From the NCBI GenBank assembly GCA_039566865.1, contig CM076961.1:13539501-13603500 (forward strand): DNA of 64,000 nucleotides. The letters run 5' to 3'. A model generated the notes under the pieces. It did not search any database. It saw only the letters and a program-made list of their open reading frames with translations, and was not told where the DNA came from. The position numbers and the translations under genes are program-made. The first letter of the stretch is position 1; each line of letters opens with the position of its first letter. The stretch is from Aurelia coerulea (lineage: Eukaryota > Cnidaria > Scyphozoa > Semaeostomeae > Ulmaridae). Below, in pieces: positions 22,266 to 33,684 of this stretch.

Positions 22266-22674
22266 GTGGGGAAAGTGCAGATGAAGTATCTATGTTGTAG
22301 AATACTTGATGGGATTAGTGGGTAACTTTGGCCACATCTGAAATACCTGAAAAAGTCACAACTAATCAAGGGAGCAATATCATGCCATATTTTGAAGATA
22401 GTTCGCAAAAAATGTTTGCTTTTTGGCTCAGTGTAGGACCATTCATAGCCCCTCCTTGGAAAGAAATTCAAGGTTTGCAGTAACAAAATTGAAGATTGGG
22501 ATGGTCTGCAGCTGTTGTGCACTTATTTCAGAGTTGACAATGTTAATGATTGCCAAGCTGTCATCCTCATTGGAACAATGGTATAACTTCAATTTTAGAT
22601 TGGGAGCATGCTTGGGTGCACAAAGCACTATTGGTTGCACTGACAATCTTAATTAAAGAGCTCTAGGTTTAAGA
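22266..22674. other. Unassigned sequence
   Basis: Overlapping minus-strand frames (for example YEWSYTEPKSKHFLRTIF) are open for 60-100 codons without known motifs. No assignment. Confidence 0.3.
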
Positions 22675-22902
22675 ATGGAATCTTCTACAACATCCTTATC
22701 ATCAGCAATGTTTTCAGGAAGTAATTTTGTGCTGTTATTTGAAAAAGGCAAGCTTTGTCACTCCATCCTGCAATTTCTTGACTGCAGATCTCTTTTCAGC
22801 CTCATGAAAACATGTAAATCTCCCCACAAGACTCTGCAGTCTTATGATGACACTATTTGGAAAAGTTTCTTTTGGAAGATTTCCTTGTGGATAGAGCTCT
22901 AA
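22675..22902 (+). CDS. Possible F-box-like fragment
   Basis: A 75-codon frame starts with ATG. Residues about 26-65 read GKLCHSILQFLDCRSLFSL, then MKTCKSPHK and DDTIWKSFF. The spacing of hydrophobic residues, FLD, the L..TCK segment and the closing D..W...F resembles an F-box (about 40 residues, binds Skp1 in SCF ubiquitin ligases). The usual LPxE at the start is replaced by GKLCHS. There are no splice-supported neighbours. It could be a lone exon, a pseudogene fragment or chance. Confidence 0.3.
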   Translation: MESSTTSLSSAMFSGSNFVLLFEKGKLCHSILQFLDCRSLFSLMKTCKSPHKTLQSYDDTIWKSFFWKISLWIEL

Positions 22903-23693
22903 CAGTAATGTCATGCAAAGAATCATATCTTACAATATGCAAGCACAAAAATACTGCAAACACACATTTTGCAATTCTAAAAAATGAAGAAATTGAGTGC
23001 TAATTTGGTAGAAAATTTCAAGGCAATACATCAGCTATCTGTGTGTGAGAATAGGGAAATTGGGGCAAAATTAATTCATCTTTGACAATGTTTGCATTAG
23101 TTGGTTGTATTTGATGAGTTCTGTTTGATTCTGCCCTGTTTTGTTTGGAAAAGAAAAAATATTGATAAATCATAGAATACAGTATTTACTTTTGCGAGTA
23201 ATGCATCCTGGGTTGCATTGTATGCCTTCTCTGAAGCACTTAAGAGACCTTTTAGCAATTCTACAAAAGAGCCTAGGGATCAAATATTATTTGTATACCT
23301 TTTATATGCAAGGTTCGATTGAGTGGTGTTAGGGTGTCTATCCCTTTCCATTAGTGCACATTCAAAAATTCTACAAAATGTACCAAAATATCGTTCAAGT
23401 CTGATTCTTTTAGAACAGCTGACAGGTCTATGGTAATCTCCATGTTGAGTAAAGTACTTCTCCACACTTGAGTGTGCTATAGATGTTGAATGTAATTGTT
23501 GTCAATGAGAAATAAATTTAATTTCTCATATACATACAAGAACTCTCTCTGGTCTTCTTGATTCTGTTTTGGTTTATCATTAAGTATGTTTGCAATGGCT
23601 GTTGTGTTTTATTATGTTCTGTTTAGTTTGGAAAAGAAAAGTTGTCAACATATCATAGAGACATGGTTTTGCTTTGTATGACTACTATTATGC
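22903..23693. other. Unassigned sequence
   Basis: No gene. A phrase around TTTGGAAAAGAAAA occurs twice (about 23140 and 23630) with similar flanks, possibly an old duplication. Confidence 0.35.
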
Positions 23694-23701
23694 ACTGTCT
23701 G

Positions 23702-24794
23702 CAGTGGCGTCGTGGGAGCATGATTTTAGGGGGGGCCAAGGGTCAGAATTTTCCGACAGAGAGACATTTTTCCGACAAAAATTAAGCAGGAATGTAACGT
23801 ATAAAAGTGGCAAAATGTCTCAGAACTTTTGTCATATAAAAGTTCCATAATAGCGAAGAATTTTTGAAAGGGACACATCAGTCCTGTTAAGAGGCGATTC
23901 TTGTTGGAGGTGAGGCTGTTGTTGAGACGTGATTGGTGTTGGAGGTGAGGCTGAAGCTATATGCGCAAGGAGGGTGGAAAACTGGGGGTCCGGGGGCTTG
24001 CCCCCGGGAAAATTTTCTGTGACCACGCCCTTTAGATCGTTGCAAAACGCCCCTATTTTGAAGAATCTACTATTTGTTTTTCATGGGAAATTTCGAAAAA
24101 AGGACCTCAAAAGCACTGAAAAATAGATCGTTTTCAAATTCTAGATAACAACGTGATAGCTTGATATAAATCTTCATTTCTATAAACATCCGTTTACAGA
24201 AACTGAAAGTAATCCCATCTTAGTAATCATTTCCATCTTCCTCAACAATATTCACTTGTGCAAATTCTGACGAGCAACTCATTGAAAGCGTTGAAAGCTT
24301 AATGCACAAACCATAAATGCATGACACTTTTTAAGTATGAAACGTGCAAAATAAATTGTAAATTTATCGTTTTTTTTTTAGTTACCAAAAATGTAGGTAA
24401 AGCGACCGGATTTTCGGGGAAAGTCCAAGAATGTTTTGACCGAAAGCATTTGTCTGAAATTTATTCGTCCGAAACTTTTTGCGCCTAATGTGTCTATTTT
24501 CCCAATAGAAAACACACTTTTCTTTCGATTGAAAAAGGATTTTTTGCAGAAAAACGAACGAAGGACCTAGTTTTTTGTCGAAAAACCTACTTTTTCATCA
24601 AAAACTACGTTTTTACGATCGAAAAAGTGACATTTCATGAATACATTTCGATTGCCATAAAGTAGCTATGTAAGGAAAATGGATTAATTCAATTTTTTTC
24701 GATTTTTCCGACAAGAATGGAAAACTGACGAATTTTCCGACAACATTTTTACAGGGGGGCCATGGCCCTGGCCCCCCCGGCCACGACGCCACTG
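23702..24794. mobile_element. hAT non-autonomous element, 1,093 bp
   Basis: TIRs CAGTGGCGTCGTGG and CCACGACGCCACTG are perfectly inverted. An exact 8-bp TSD ACTGTCTG lies at 23694-23701 and 24795-24802. TTTTTCCGACA motifs recur near both ends, and GGGGGCTTGCCCCCGG lies inside; a similar motif is found in the element at 57789-59196. No transposase is encoded. CAGTGGCG-type ends with an 8-bp TSD are classical for hAT. Confidence 0.9.
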
Positions 24795-24802
24795 ACTGTC
24801 TG

Positions 24803-25514
24803 TACTACACTTAAATGTTCTACATACGTAAATGTTCTACATCCTCTTTGGTATTTCTTCTCAGTGCTACTGGCAAAACTGGATTGGTCACATGTCAGCA
24901 TACAACAACATTTATTCTAGTCTTGTTGTTACAGTTTATGTTCTGTTTTTCTTGATTTTCCTGTGGCTGGGAAGTTAAACTGAAGTGATATATGATGATA
25001 TCCGTTTGCCAGTCAGTCTGCTTTGTTTCCACTCTACTAGATTATAACAGCATAGCCAGTACAGTACAAGGAGCAAATTTCAAGTAACAGCTACGATTTG
25101 AAGTCTAAATATAATAAACTGATTGATGTATTCTGTTGGCAGTGTTATTGACTCTCCATAATAAGATCAAGAACGCCAAAATAAAAGGGTGCTTTTTTAA
25201 GGCCTTGATTGGGCCTGCTTTTCCATACTTTGTCTTTGTTCTTGACGCTACAGACGCTTTGGCCCAAAAATGTACGTCCCAAATGACTTTCCGTTACTTA
25301 ACAGTCAGCATATTTTATTTTCCCTGACACTTTATAGTTGAAATCCTTGAAATCTGTATTTCTCCAAGACGAAGCTCCACCGGCGTAAGCAACACAACAA
25401 CAAAAAACATGGCCGTCAACTAAATCGTACTGCGACTGCGCAAATTCGACAACTTTTGCCGAACCAGGCTCCTTGATCAACACGGTCACAAGATTCAGGT
25501 CGACAGATCTCCCC
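24803..25514. other. Unassigned sequence
   Basis: No gene recognised on either strand. Confidence 0.4.
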
Positions 25515-25611
25515 AACAATTTAGCAGAAATGTGGTAAATAATATCACCATAGTCCAGTTGGGGTCAAACATAGAGCTTATAAAATTCATTTAGAGTATG
25601 CCTGAGCTTAT

Positions 25612-25829
25612 AGAGCAGATAGTTGGAGAGATATTTCAACGGACCAATGCCTTTTCTTGTTTTACAGATAGCGGATTTGATATGAGGTAAGAAAGAAAGG
25701 ATAATAGTTGGATAATAGTAAGAGCAGATAGTTGGAGAGATATTTCAACGGACCAATGCCTTTTCTTGTTTTACAGATAGCGGATTTGATATGAGGTGAG
25801 AAAGAAAGGATAATTCCTAAATGTTTACG
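25612..25829. repeat. 109-bp tandem duplication inside the LINE
   Basis: AGAGCAGATAGTTGGAGAG begins at 25612 and again at 25721, and about 90 bp after each start is nearly identical. The duplication lies in the LINE coding region and breaks it. Confidence 0.9.
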
Positions 25830-26094
25830 TTCATTTACTTTCTCCACAGGTATATCGTTAAAAAGGATCACTGGGTGATCAATTTAAATTTTTTCCTTGA
25901 AAATGTTAATTCGACAGCTTGTTTTTGCGAATCAGGATTAAATGACATTCTCCAAGCGTGAGTCCACTTATCAAGTCCAAGTCAAGGTTCCTATCATTTT
26001 CAGCTGTATTGGAATCTTCTACCACTGTGAACAATGATGTTTCATCGGCAATTAAAGACCCTCTGCTAACATAGAGGCTTTGCGTTTTTATGAA

Positions 26095-26290
26095 GGTGTT
26101 GTGGCGCAGTGGTGTAATCCTCTGACTTTGCAGCCAGAACAGTCAGGCGGAGTGGGTTCGACACCCAGTAGGACCCCACCACTTGAGCGTCATGACAAGG
26201 GGTCGCGGACTCGATTAGGTCTGCTCTATTTCTGCGATCCCAGCGCTTGGCGCTGAAAAACGCAACTTCACCTTCACCTTCACCTTTGCG
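26095..26290 (+). mobile_element. tRNA-derived SINE, copy 2
   Basis: A box TGGCGCAGTGG (26102-26112) and B box GGTTCGACACC (26155-26165), followed by the body CACTTGAGCGTCATGACAAG, then CCCAGCGCTTGGCG and a CACCTT/TTCACC tail. This is the copy with the best promoter boxes. The anticodon-arm region reads CTGACTTTGCAGCCAG; which tRNA gave rise to it cannot be fixed by eye. Confidence 0.85.
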
Positions 26291-26370
26291 CGCATTCTTT
26301 GCTGTGCAACTAGAGATGACACGTGCGGGGTATGAGTGGTACGTATGTTTGTTGCAAAGCCCCCTTTGAA

Positions 26371-26527
26371 ATAGACGATTACGCTAAAGATGGCGGCAAG
26401 GAACTTATTACCAAGATGCACCGCGTTCCTTAATGAAATTCCTATAGAATCGTTAGAGATTCGTTATTCGAACGCAATGCATCTTGGTAAAAAGTTCCTC
26501 GCCGCCATCTTTAGCGTAATCGTCTAT
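26371..26527. mobile_element. Foldback MITE, 157 bp
   Basis: Arms of about 50 bp (26371-26420 and 26478-26527) starting ATAGACGATTACGCTAAAGA are inverted copies with few mismatches, around a 57-bp loop. As at 4 kb, a foldback lies just downstream of a SINE copy. Its arm sequence differs from the 4-kb one. Confidence 0.8.
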
Positions 26528-26944
26528 TGGAGAAAGGGAAATATCAACTTTCGGACTCTACGCTTTTGTCTACGCTAAAGACCTACTGTCAAATAAAATC
26601 CTTTGTGTGCCAAATGAAAAGCAAGGCAGAAAGAATTTACGCCAGAAACGACTTTTAGATAATACGAAAGTCGACCTTGGCGCCACAAAGGATCATGGTT
26701 AGCAGTGGCTCTTTAACTCAACATTGCACTTCAAGCCTACAGCCAGATCATTTATATACACAAGGAAAAACGAGGGCCCTAAAATAGAGCCCTGGGATCC
26801 CCTGCCGATATATCTCCCCAATTAGAACTCTGTCCATTCAGTACAGTCCCCTGCTTTCGATCCTTGAGAAAGCTTTGTATCAGAAAAAGAAGTTGTCCTG
26901 AGACACCACATTTATTTAATCTATGAATTAGACCATCATGCCAT

Positions 26945-27151
26945 GCACTTTTAAGTCATGCATAAAAAAATGGATTGGAGAGACTTGCCGTTGCAAAATT
27001 TGTAAATAGGGTATTTTAGGGTATTTTCGTTTCTTATCATGAACTGTAATTTATTTTTGTTTTTGTAAATAGTTGGTCTTTATTAGTTCTTGAAGTAGAG
27101 CTATTTTTAATAACCAACTTAAAAGAATGTTATAATAATAATAATAATAAA
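26945..27151 (+). mobile_element. Short retrocopy with (AAT)n tail
   Basis: A 207-bp insert ends in a run of about six AAT units and is flanked by a 7-bp TSD ATGCCAT (26938-26944 and 27152-27158) inside the LINE. Its body (TTGTAAATAG, GGTCTTTATTAG) looks like a LINE 3' untranslated region with the AAT-type tail seen in the CR1-like family. Confidence 0.7.
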
Positions 27152-27504
27152 ATGCCATACCCAATCAAATGCTTTGAAAGTGTTAAGATACACAGAACGA
27201 ACATCAAGAGGAGGGTTACAGTCAAATGCGTCACATATTTTATGTGTTATTGAGAGCAACTGGTTGACTGTTGAGTCTCCTGGACGAAATCCTGATTGAT
27301 TTGGATTAAGTAGTTTATGTCATACCAGATGTATGTGAAGAGAATCGTATCATATAACAAGGACAGATTTTGTAAGACAATAGCCTGAACTGCTTTTCAT
27401 TGAAACCGAAATTCAAATCAATTAGCGATTGCAAACAAAGAAAATTCTCTCAACCAGTAACTTAACAAGCAAAGGAACAGCTCAGAAACCCAGGTAGCTA
27501 GCGC

Positions 27505-27905
27505 CACAGAGGGGGGGGGGGGGTTCTTCCATAGTAAAGGTACCTGGGGATGTGCCACGAGCAACGGTATGTTTTTTCGGACTTCTAGTCTAGCCAAGGG
27601 TATACCTTTTTGCAATTTTGGCCTATGAACGGTCTAGCCAAGGGTATCATTTTTGACAATATTGGTCTGGCGAACGGCCATGATATCATATTTGGTAGAA
27701 ATTTGACAATATTGGTCCAGGAAATGGTCAAAATTGGTCTAGCCAAGGGTACCATTTTCGTAAAAATTGGTCCAGAGAATGGTCAAATTGGTCTAGCCAA
27801 AGGTACCATTTTCGTAAAATTTAGTCTCGCCAACGGTCCCATTTTGAATATGCTCGCGGCAGACCCCTGCCCAAAACTTGGCCTAGAGCCCCCCCCCCCC
27901 CCGTG
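27505..27905. mobile_element. hAT-like MITE, 401 bp, with internal repeats
   Basis: TIRs CACAGAGGGGGGGG and CCCCCCCCCCGTG. An exact 8-bp TSD GCTAGCGC lies at 27497-27504 and 27906-27913. The interior is built from about seven degenerate copies of a GGTCTAGCCAAGGGTA-containing unit of 40-55 bp. Confidence 0.85.
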
Positions 27906-27913
27906 GCTAGCGC

Positions 27914-28323
27914 ACCCTTTGTGGATGTCAGAGGTGATTTTTTGGTCACTTGGTACCGTTTTTGCACTTCAATGATTTTTCAAAAGTTTGGATCACACGT
28001 CCATGTTCAGCTGCCACGGGGTGCCACTGATGACTTATATGTAGACTTTTGGTCTGAGTTGTTTTTCTTTGCCTCAAAATTGATTGAAATAAACTTTCCT
28101 ATTCATTCAAACTATTATATGGGTCGCATGACCTTACTATTCAAAACCTGGATAAATGGCCTCAAAGTTCATGCAAGACGATAATTTTGGTTGAAATAAT
28201 TGGCTTAACGGTAGACATGTGCTTTTTGTCCAGTATTTTGAAAAATTCTCTGAGCCGTGTTGAAGAAACATTTATTCAATTCACTTGCGTTCTTACTTTG
28301 ATCTCCCAGCAAAATTGAAGAAG
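27914..28323. other. Mostly unassigned; possible LINE remnant before the hAT insertion
   Basis: On the minus strand just before the hAT insertion a 41-codon frame with ELNKCFFNTAQRIF resembles the segment upstream of RT in LINEs. The match is weak. Confidence 0.25.
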
Positions 28324-28331
28324 GAGGCATC

Positions 28332-29911
28332 CAGGGGCGCACATTAGGGGGGTGTGGGGGGGGGGGGGGGGGGGTGAGACACCCCCCAATAATTTCTGAG
28401 TCGGTCCAAAATATTTCTCAAAAAGGAAAAGTCGGTCCACGACAAAATCGGATGGACCAACTTTGTGGACCGACTTCGTGGACCGAATTTTTCATGGACC
28501 GACCAACCACGACGAAGCTCGAAAGGTCCACAATAGTTTGAATCAAAGTTGGTCCGATTTTAAATCTTTTTTCGCAAAAGTCGACCCATGACGACAGTTA
28601 GAATATTCACAAGAAGTGCTTGACAATAACTAGGAGAGTCGTTCTAAGCCAAAGCAGAAGATTACATTTAAAAAATTTTCTTAGATGCATTAGAAAAATT
28701 GCACAGGCTTCCATTTTTAGGGGCAAGCAATCATTGGCTTTTAAAAAGCGGTCTAACACAAAATGGAAGGTGTTTGTTGTGCAAAGATTGTCCCAAGGAA
28801 CAATGCTGTTACAAATACTCAAAATTTCTAATCTGGCACTGGGGTGCCGGTGGTGGTAGTTATGTGGCGTTGGAAAACAGACACTTGTGTATGAATCCCA
28901 AAGAAGAAAGGAGACATGGGTTACAAATATTATCCATCAAAGTGGTAAACGCTTCTACCAAAAGCTAACACTGCTGACACTATGATCATAAGGGGAAACC
29001 TTCTTAGAGGACAAACACACTAAAACAAGTCGCTTTTGCTAGGCTTGCCGGTGAAGAAGTCGTTGTTCTTAAGATTACGCCTATACTTAAAACTCCAAGT
29101 CCGTGATGCATTCTAAGCCAAAGTAAAGGATCTTTCTTCAAAAATTTTTCTCGTTCGCTGATTTATAGCATAAATGTCAAAAACGATAAAGGTTTCCTTG
29201 TCACTAAAGTCAAGCATGATATTGGGAGATTCATTCTAAGCCAAAGTAAGGGATCTGTCTTCAAAAATTTTCTTCCTGCGATGCTTTATAGCATAATTGT
29301 CACTAAACGGTCAAGGTTTCCTTGTCACTAAAGTCAAGCATGATATTGGGAGATTCATTCTAAGCCAAAGTAAGGGATCTGTCTTCAAAAATTTTCCTCG
29401 CGCGATGATTCATAGCATAATTGTCACATAACGATCAAGGTTTCCTTGTCGCTAAAGGCAAGCATGATATTGGGAGATGCATTCTAAGCCAAAGTAAAGG
29501 ATCTTTCTTCAAAAATTTTCCCCGTTCACTGATTTATAGCAAAACTGTCACAAACGATAAAGGTTTCCTTGTCGCTAAAGGCAAGCATGATATTAGGAGA
29601 TGCATTCTAAGCCAAAGTAAGGGATCTGTCTTCAAAAATTTTCCTCGTGCGATGATCTATAGCATAATTGTAACAAAACGATCAAGTTTTCCTTGTCGCT
29701 AAAGGCAAGCATGATATTGGGAGATGCATTCTAAGCCAAAATAAAGGGCGTAGCCCCGAACATTTTACTGGGGACCCCCTCGTTTCAATACCTCAATTTA
29801 ATTTACCCTGGCCACACCGCTGCTTGCTATACGTTCAGTCGGTCCGAAAAAATTTAGTCGGTCCAGAGCATGTTGACACCCCCCCAAACAAAATTTGAAT
29901 GTGCGCCCCTG
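28332..29911. mobile_element. hAT non-autonomous element, 1,580 bp, with internal satellite
   Basis: TIRs CAGGGGCGCACATT and AATGTGCGCCCCTG are perfectly inverted. An exact 8-bp TSD GAGGCATC lies at 28324-28331 and 29912-29919. GTCGGTCCA motifs recur near both ends. The centre is occupied by a tandem array of about 124-bp units. No transposase frame is present. Confidence 0.9.
29110..29745. repeat. 124-bp tandem array inside the hAT element
   Basis: ATTCTAAGCCAAAGTAA-type unit starts fall at 29110, 29233, 29357, 29481, 29604 and 29728, with spacings of 123-124 bp. A diverged unit lies near 28635. Units share TTCAAAAATTTT, TATAGCATAA and GGTTTCCTTGTC. Open frames across the array reflect the repeat, not a gene. 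Confidence 0.9.
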
Positions 29912-30003
29912 GAGGCATCATCAATGCTGTCAAAGACAAATTCAATTCAAGGAGAAAAATTTTCAGAGAGCCTTTCGTCTAGAAATCCAAAACAATTATC
30001 ATA

Positions 30004-30175
30004 CAGGTTGTCCCAACATAAAAATTTGCCCTATTTGTGCAGCTGCTAGGGAGGAGCTAAAGCCTTAATTGTCTCACTTTTACACCGTTGCATAGGTTAG
30101 ATTTCAACTTAGAGATTGAGATCTTGTTTAAAAAAGTTGTTGCTGATTGCTTCAAAAACGGGACTTCTATTGTTT
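30004..30175. mobile_element. Fragment of the CAGGGTGTCCC mariner-like family
   Basis: TACAGGTTGTCCCAAC followed by GATTTCAACTTAGAG and GTTGCTGATT parallels the left part of the element at 5996-6180. The far end is not seen. Confidence 0.5.
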
Positions 30176-32639
30176 CTCAGGGCAAGGACGACGATAAAAA
30201 ACTCATGCTGGTTGACTTCGTAAGTCCACCTTCATAATATATTCATAAGTTATTCCACAAGTTCCGTAATCAGAGACAGCAAATAGACTCACGACATAGT
30301 AGTCCCAGTTATTGCAACAGCAACAGCAACAGCAACAACAATAACAACAACAGCAACACTTTTTACATTTGTTAGTTGAGTTGGATTTTTTGCTCAAACT
30401 GGGACTTATTGACTTTCACGTGAAAAACTGAGGCGGCCAGATTTATCTGTGCGATCTGAAGCGAGGCTAAGGCGTAGTATTCAGACGTAGTATTCATAAC
30501 CTCCAGATTTTACAGGTTGTGGTTTAATCTAATAAGACATCACCGATGTAAAATCTCTATTTGAAAGCGTCTTAAAGAACCGCCCCCCCCCCCCCCCTCA
30601 ACGTTCGAACGACATTTTTGGGAGAAACTGATATGTTTGCAGCCACTAAGGAATCATGTGGTAAGTTCAACATCTAACTTAGCATGGCAGCTGTGTTCAT
30701 TCTTTTCAGTTGACTAAACCACTAATTTTCAATTCGCTACCATTTACTTGGTCTTATCTTTTCAACCATTAATCCAGAAATCAACGCCACAAAACATTAT
30801 TATCTGGTTTAGACTTAACCAAGAGGTTTTATCCGATTATTTCTTTTGGCGGTTATTCCAGATAACGTCAACAGGTTCGTCCAGGAATATTCTCGATCGT
30901 ATTAAGATAATGATCCTATTGGTTCTGGCGAATTGCGCTATCCTCTATCGGTGTCTCATCCAATGCTGTTTTGTAGTAAGCACATTTTAAAGTGAAACTG
31001 CTGTCTTTTAAGTTTGTTAAGCTACACCAGGTAGTAGCTAGCCTTATTGTTAGAATGAGCATGTTCTTTGCAAAATTCAATTTCTTTGCACTTTTCTTCC
31101 AGGTGCGAGAGCGAGAGCAATGTTACAATTCTCCCAGGTCTCCTCTATTTACCCAGTGGGTAAAAGAATGCTTTGGTCTTTGAAATCCTGTAGCTCTCAA
31201 ATCGTTTATTCGATTCTTACAAATTGAAAACAGTTGGGTAGCTAACATTTCATCTTAACTATGAGATTTTGGTTTGCCAAAATTGGTCAATTTTGCAAAA
31301 ACGCTTCAAGATCCTTGAAAACAAGCTTAAGATCCTGAATGAGCCTGGAATCCAACGTTGCTCTTTATTGCAGCTATTAACTTCCTTTCTCTCATTTCAG
31401 GGTTTCAGGTAGCCTGATAACCAGACCCGATTATCAGGCTAGGTTTCAGGTTAATTCGTCATCTCTTGTGCAGTATTTAACAGTTTTCTCCTTGGTTACA
31501 ATTTAATTTGGTTATCGATCTTTACTAGGAGTTCACAGTTTTCTGTCCACTGATTAAAGTGTCTAAATGTTGCGTTTGTGAGTTTATTACGATGAGTCCG
31601 TCAATTTAGGCTATTTTCATGTCTCAGTTATTTAAATCTTTTGCTGCAATAATTTCTTTCCAAAAACCATGGTGCAGCTAAAGTTATTGAACTGAGCTTT
31701 TAATGTCCATAAACGTTTTGGCAATAATAAAATTGCTTTCACCAAAAATAATCATATCATTTATGAATGTTAGTATGAAAGCGTCACAGAATGAGAAGAA
31801 TCCAAGTTTGCTTCTTTTGCTGCTATAATGTATTAGGTGTAAACCATCATGTATAAGCCTCGGATTCAGGTGGAGGTATTGTTAATTAGATCAGGATCGG
31901 AGTGGAAACATGGCATCTTATCTCGTGTACTCTTTAGGTTTAGCGTTTTAGGTCGCAGCGGATCTTAGGCGTTGTGCGCGCATACTCAAACGTGAAGTTA
32001 CAAAAATGTTTGAAAGAGATGAAACCCTACTTTGAAGCACTTAATTTTCAATTTCTTACGAATACTGTAGACACCACCTTTACAAAAACTATACGTGAAG
32101 CGAGTGGACCCGAGTCGGGCTTCCATATATTACTATCTCATCTCATCCATGTCAGAACTTTCGTTTCAGGAGAAATCTAACCTTTAGATTCTTTTGATGC
32201 AACCTGCATACCTAGTAAATATTCAAGCAATAAGAATGGCAGATACCTTACGATTTCATCATGGGACAAAATTGCTTTCATATTTGATCAAGCATGTTAG
32301 GCCTGTTTTGTAGGATTTTGATATGAAGCGGTTATAATGAAAATCGATTATAAGTTGAGAACAATAGAGCAAATTTAGAAAAAAACTATATTTTCTCATT
32401 TAAGTTGTTGTGCTAGCTAAATGAATATTGTCAGTTGATAGGAATCTGACACAGGGTTTGAGAGTTACAGCTTTTAAAATGTCTGAGTATGTTTACTGAT
32501 TCATACAAGAACTGCTATTCTATATAATAGAGCCTCCCCTTGAATTATATCGTTTGACTCTAAAAATCGCTCACTTCCAGACTCAAAAGTCGTTCATTTC
32601 ATTTTTGTTTTCATTTTAGAATTATTTATCTACGGTAGG
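30176..32639. other. Unassigned sequence with simple repeats
   Basis: Contains a (CAACAG/CAACAA)n tract at about 30314-30357, a C17 run near 30583, and a small hairpin TAGCCTGATAA/TTATCAGGCTA at 31410-31441. No gene is recognised. Confidence 0.4.
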
Positions 32640-32960
32640 ACGGTCAGTCAGTATGACTGATTTTCAGAGGGCCGTGCCAAAAATTTTACGAATCAAAAAT
32701 CTACCAAAGCTAATAACGAAAAAAGGAACCTAATTACAATCACAAATAATTCATTTACAACTAATTACGACCAATTTTCAATTAACCCTTTATCTTATCT
32801 TAAAAGGAGATAAAGAGTGAGCTTGCTTGGCATCGCGGATAAGTTGATTCCAGGTTTTCGCACCACAAAATGCAAACGCCTTCTGCCCATTTAACAAGTT
32901 TTCGTGTATGGTACTTGCAGGTCATTTTCTGCATTTCTTAGGCTGATAGTACACATATAC
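32640..32960 (-). pseudogene. Probable LINE RT C-terminal fragment
   Basis: The minus strand reads NGQKAFAFCGAKTWNQL and IRDAKQAHSLSPFK, resembling the conserved W-N block and following helix near the end of CR1/jockey RTs. A stop follows, then an AT-rich tail toward 32640. Frame breaks upstream prevent wider assignment. Confidence 0.45.
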
Positions 32961-33094
32961 TGTGCTAATTTTACAAAATGGGACTTTTAGGTAGATATCA
33001 TCCTTTCGGAACAAGGAATCAGTGACAAGACTTGAATAACAAAAAGCAACGACAGACAATTCACAGTCATCAGAAAAGATTTTCAGAGATAGTA

Positions 33095-33682
33095 CAGGGT
33101 GAGTCAATAAAAACATTTCCGTTTGAAAGGCCACTGCTCCCTAAATTTATAAGCGATACTACTGTGCAATATCTGATTGAATAGCCAATATGGTCCATCA
33201 TCTTTAACATGTTTCCTGGCTGAAATCCCTCACTCCATTTATATTTTACAGGGGGCTTTCTCGAGAAAGTCCCTTCGAGAAACTTTAAGAAACGTGCCTA
33301 AATCACGAGCAACTTTCCCTGATATCTTCACCTTACAGCAATGATTTGAAAAGGTTTTAGCACGTGCTATTCTCTTGGGAGGATACACAAATCTCCCCCT
33401 GGTATGAATAACTCATTCAGGGGAATTCCATCATCCAAAGAGGAAAAACACACTAGCACATGTAACTGTCATTATTATTTGCAAGGAAAACAAAGGAAAT
33501 TTTGTTTGCTTTTTTCACTGGTTTTTGCAATGAGGGGCAATGACCAATTGAAGCCGGGTAAATCAATGAATGTAATTGAACATATTGGCAATGAAACAAG
33601 AAAATTTTCAATATTATTGCTTTGATATTCACGGAGCAGTATTTTTTCAAACAGGAATAGTTTTTATTGACTCACCCGGTGT
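33095..33682. mobile_element. TA-flanked TIR element, GGGTGAGTCAATAAAAAC family
   Basis: The left end CAGGGTGAGTCAATAAAAAC and the inverted right end GGGTGAGTCAATAAAAAC continue to match through TTTGAAA-GGCCACTGCTCC for about 50 bp. TA lies at 33093-33094 and about 33683-33684. Other members are at 53348-54681 and 58150-58745. Confidence 0.7.
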
Positions 33683-33684
33683 TA

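Larger units (their letters stand above)
26056..26712. mobile_element. TTAA-flanked (piggyBac-type) non-autonomous element
   Basis: Ends AGACCCTCTGCTAAC and, inverted, AGAGCCACTGCTAAC, bordered by TTAA at 26052-26055 and 26713-26716. Removing the element and one TTAA fuses the flanking LINE codons into VELIADETSLF, the expected sequence around RT motif C. This strongly supports the boundaries. TTAA specificity is known for piggyBac transposases. It carries a SINE and a foldback MITE and no transposase gene. Confidence 0.85.
25515..27365 (-). mobile_element. LINE copy split by TTAA element and AAT-tailed insert
   Basis: Minus-strand RT blocks in order: NPNQSGFRPGDSTVNQLLS and FKAFDWVW (27330 to 27160); after the 207-bp insert, HDGLIHRLNKCGVSGQLLF, a degraded PQGS-LGP motif and LVYINDLAVGLKCNVEL (26937 to 26717); after the TTAA element, IADETSLFTVVEDSNTAEND (26050 to 25950, motif C as ADE instead of ADD); then NDIPVEKVNERKHLGI and TRKGIGPLKYLSNYL (25870 on). 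The last block matches the start of the 11-kb LINE fragment, so this is the same or a sister family, here with its RT domain. It is dead: mutated catalytic Asp, frameshifts and a tandem duplication. Confidence 0.8.

Noticed and set aside
29421..29702. 93-codon plus-strand frame with internally repeated peptide
   Set aside because: It spans two units of the 124-bp array in the hAT element; the repeat length is close to a multiple of three, so the frame stays open without selection.
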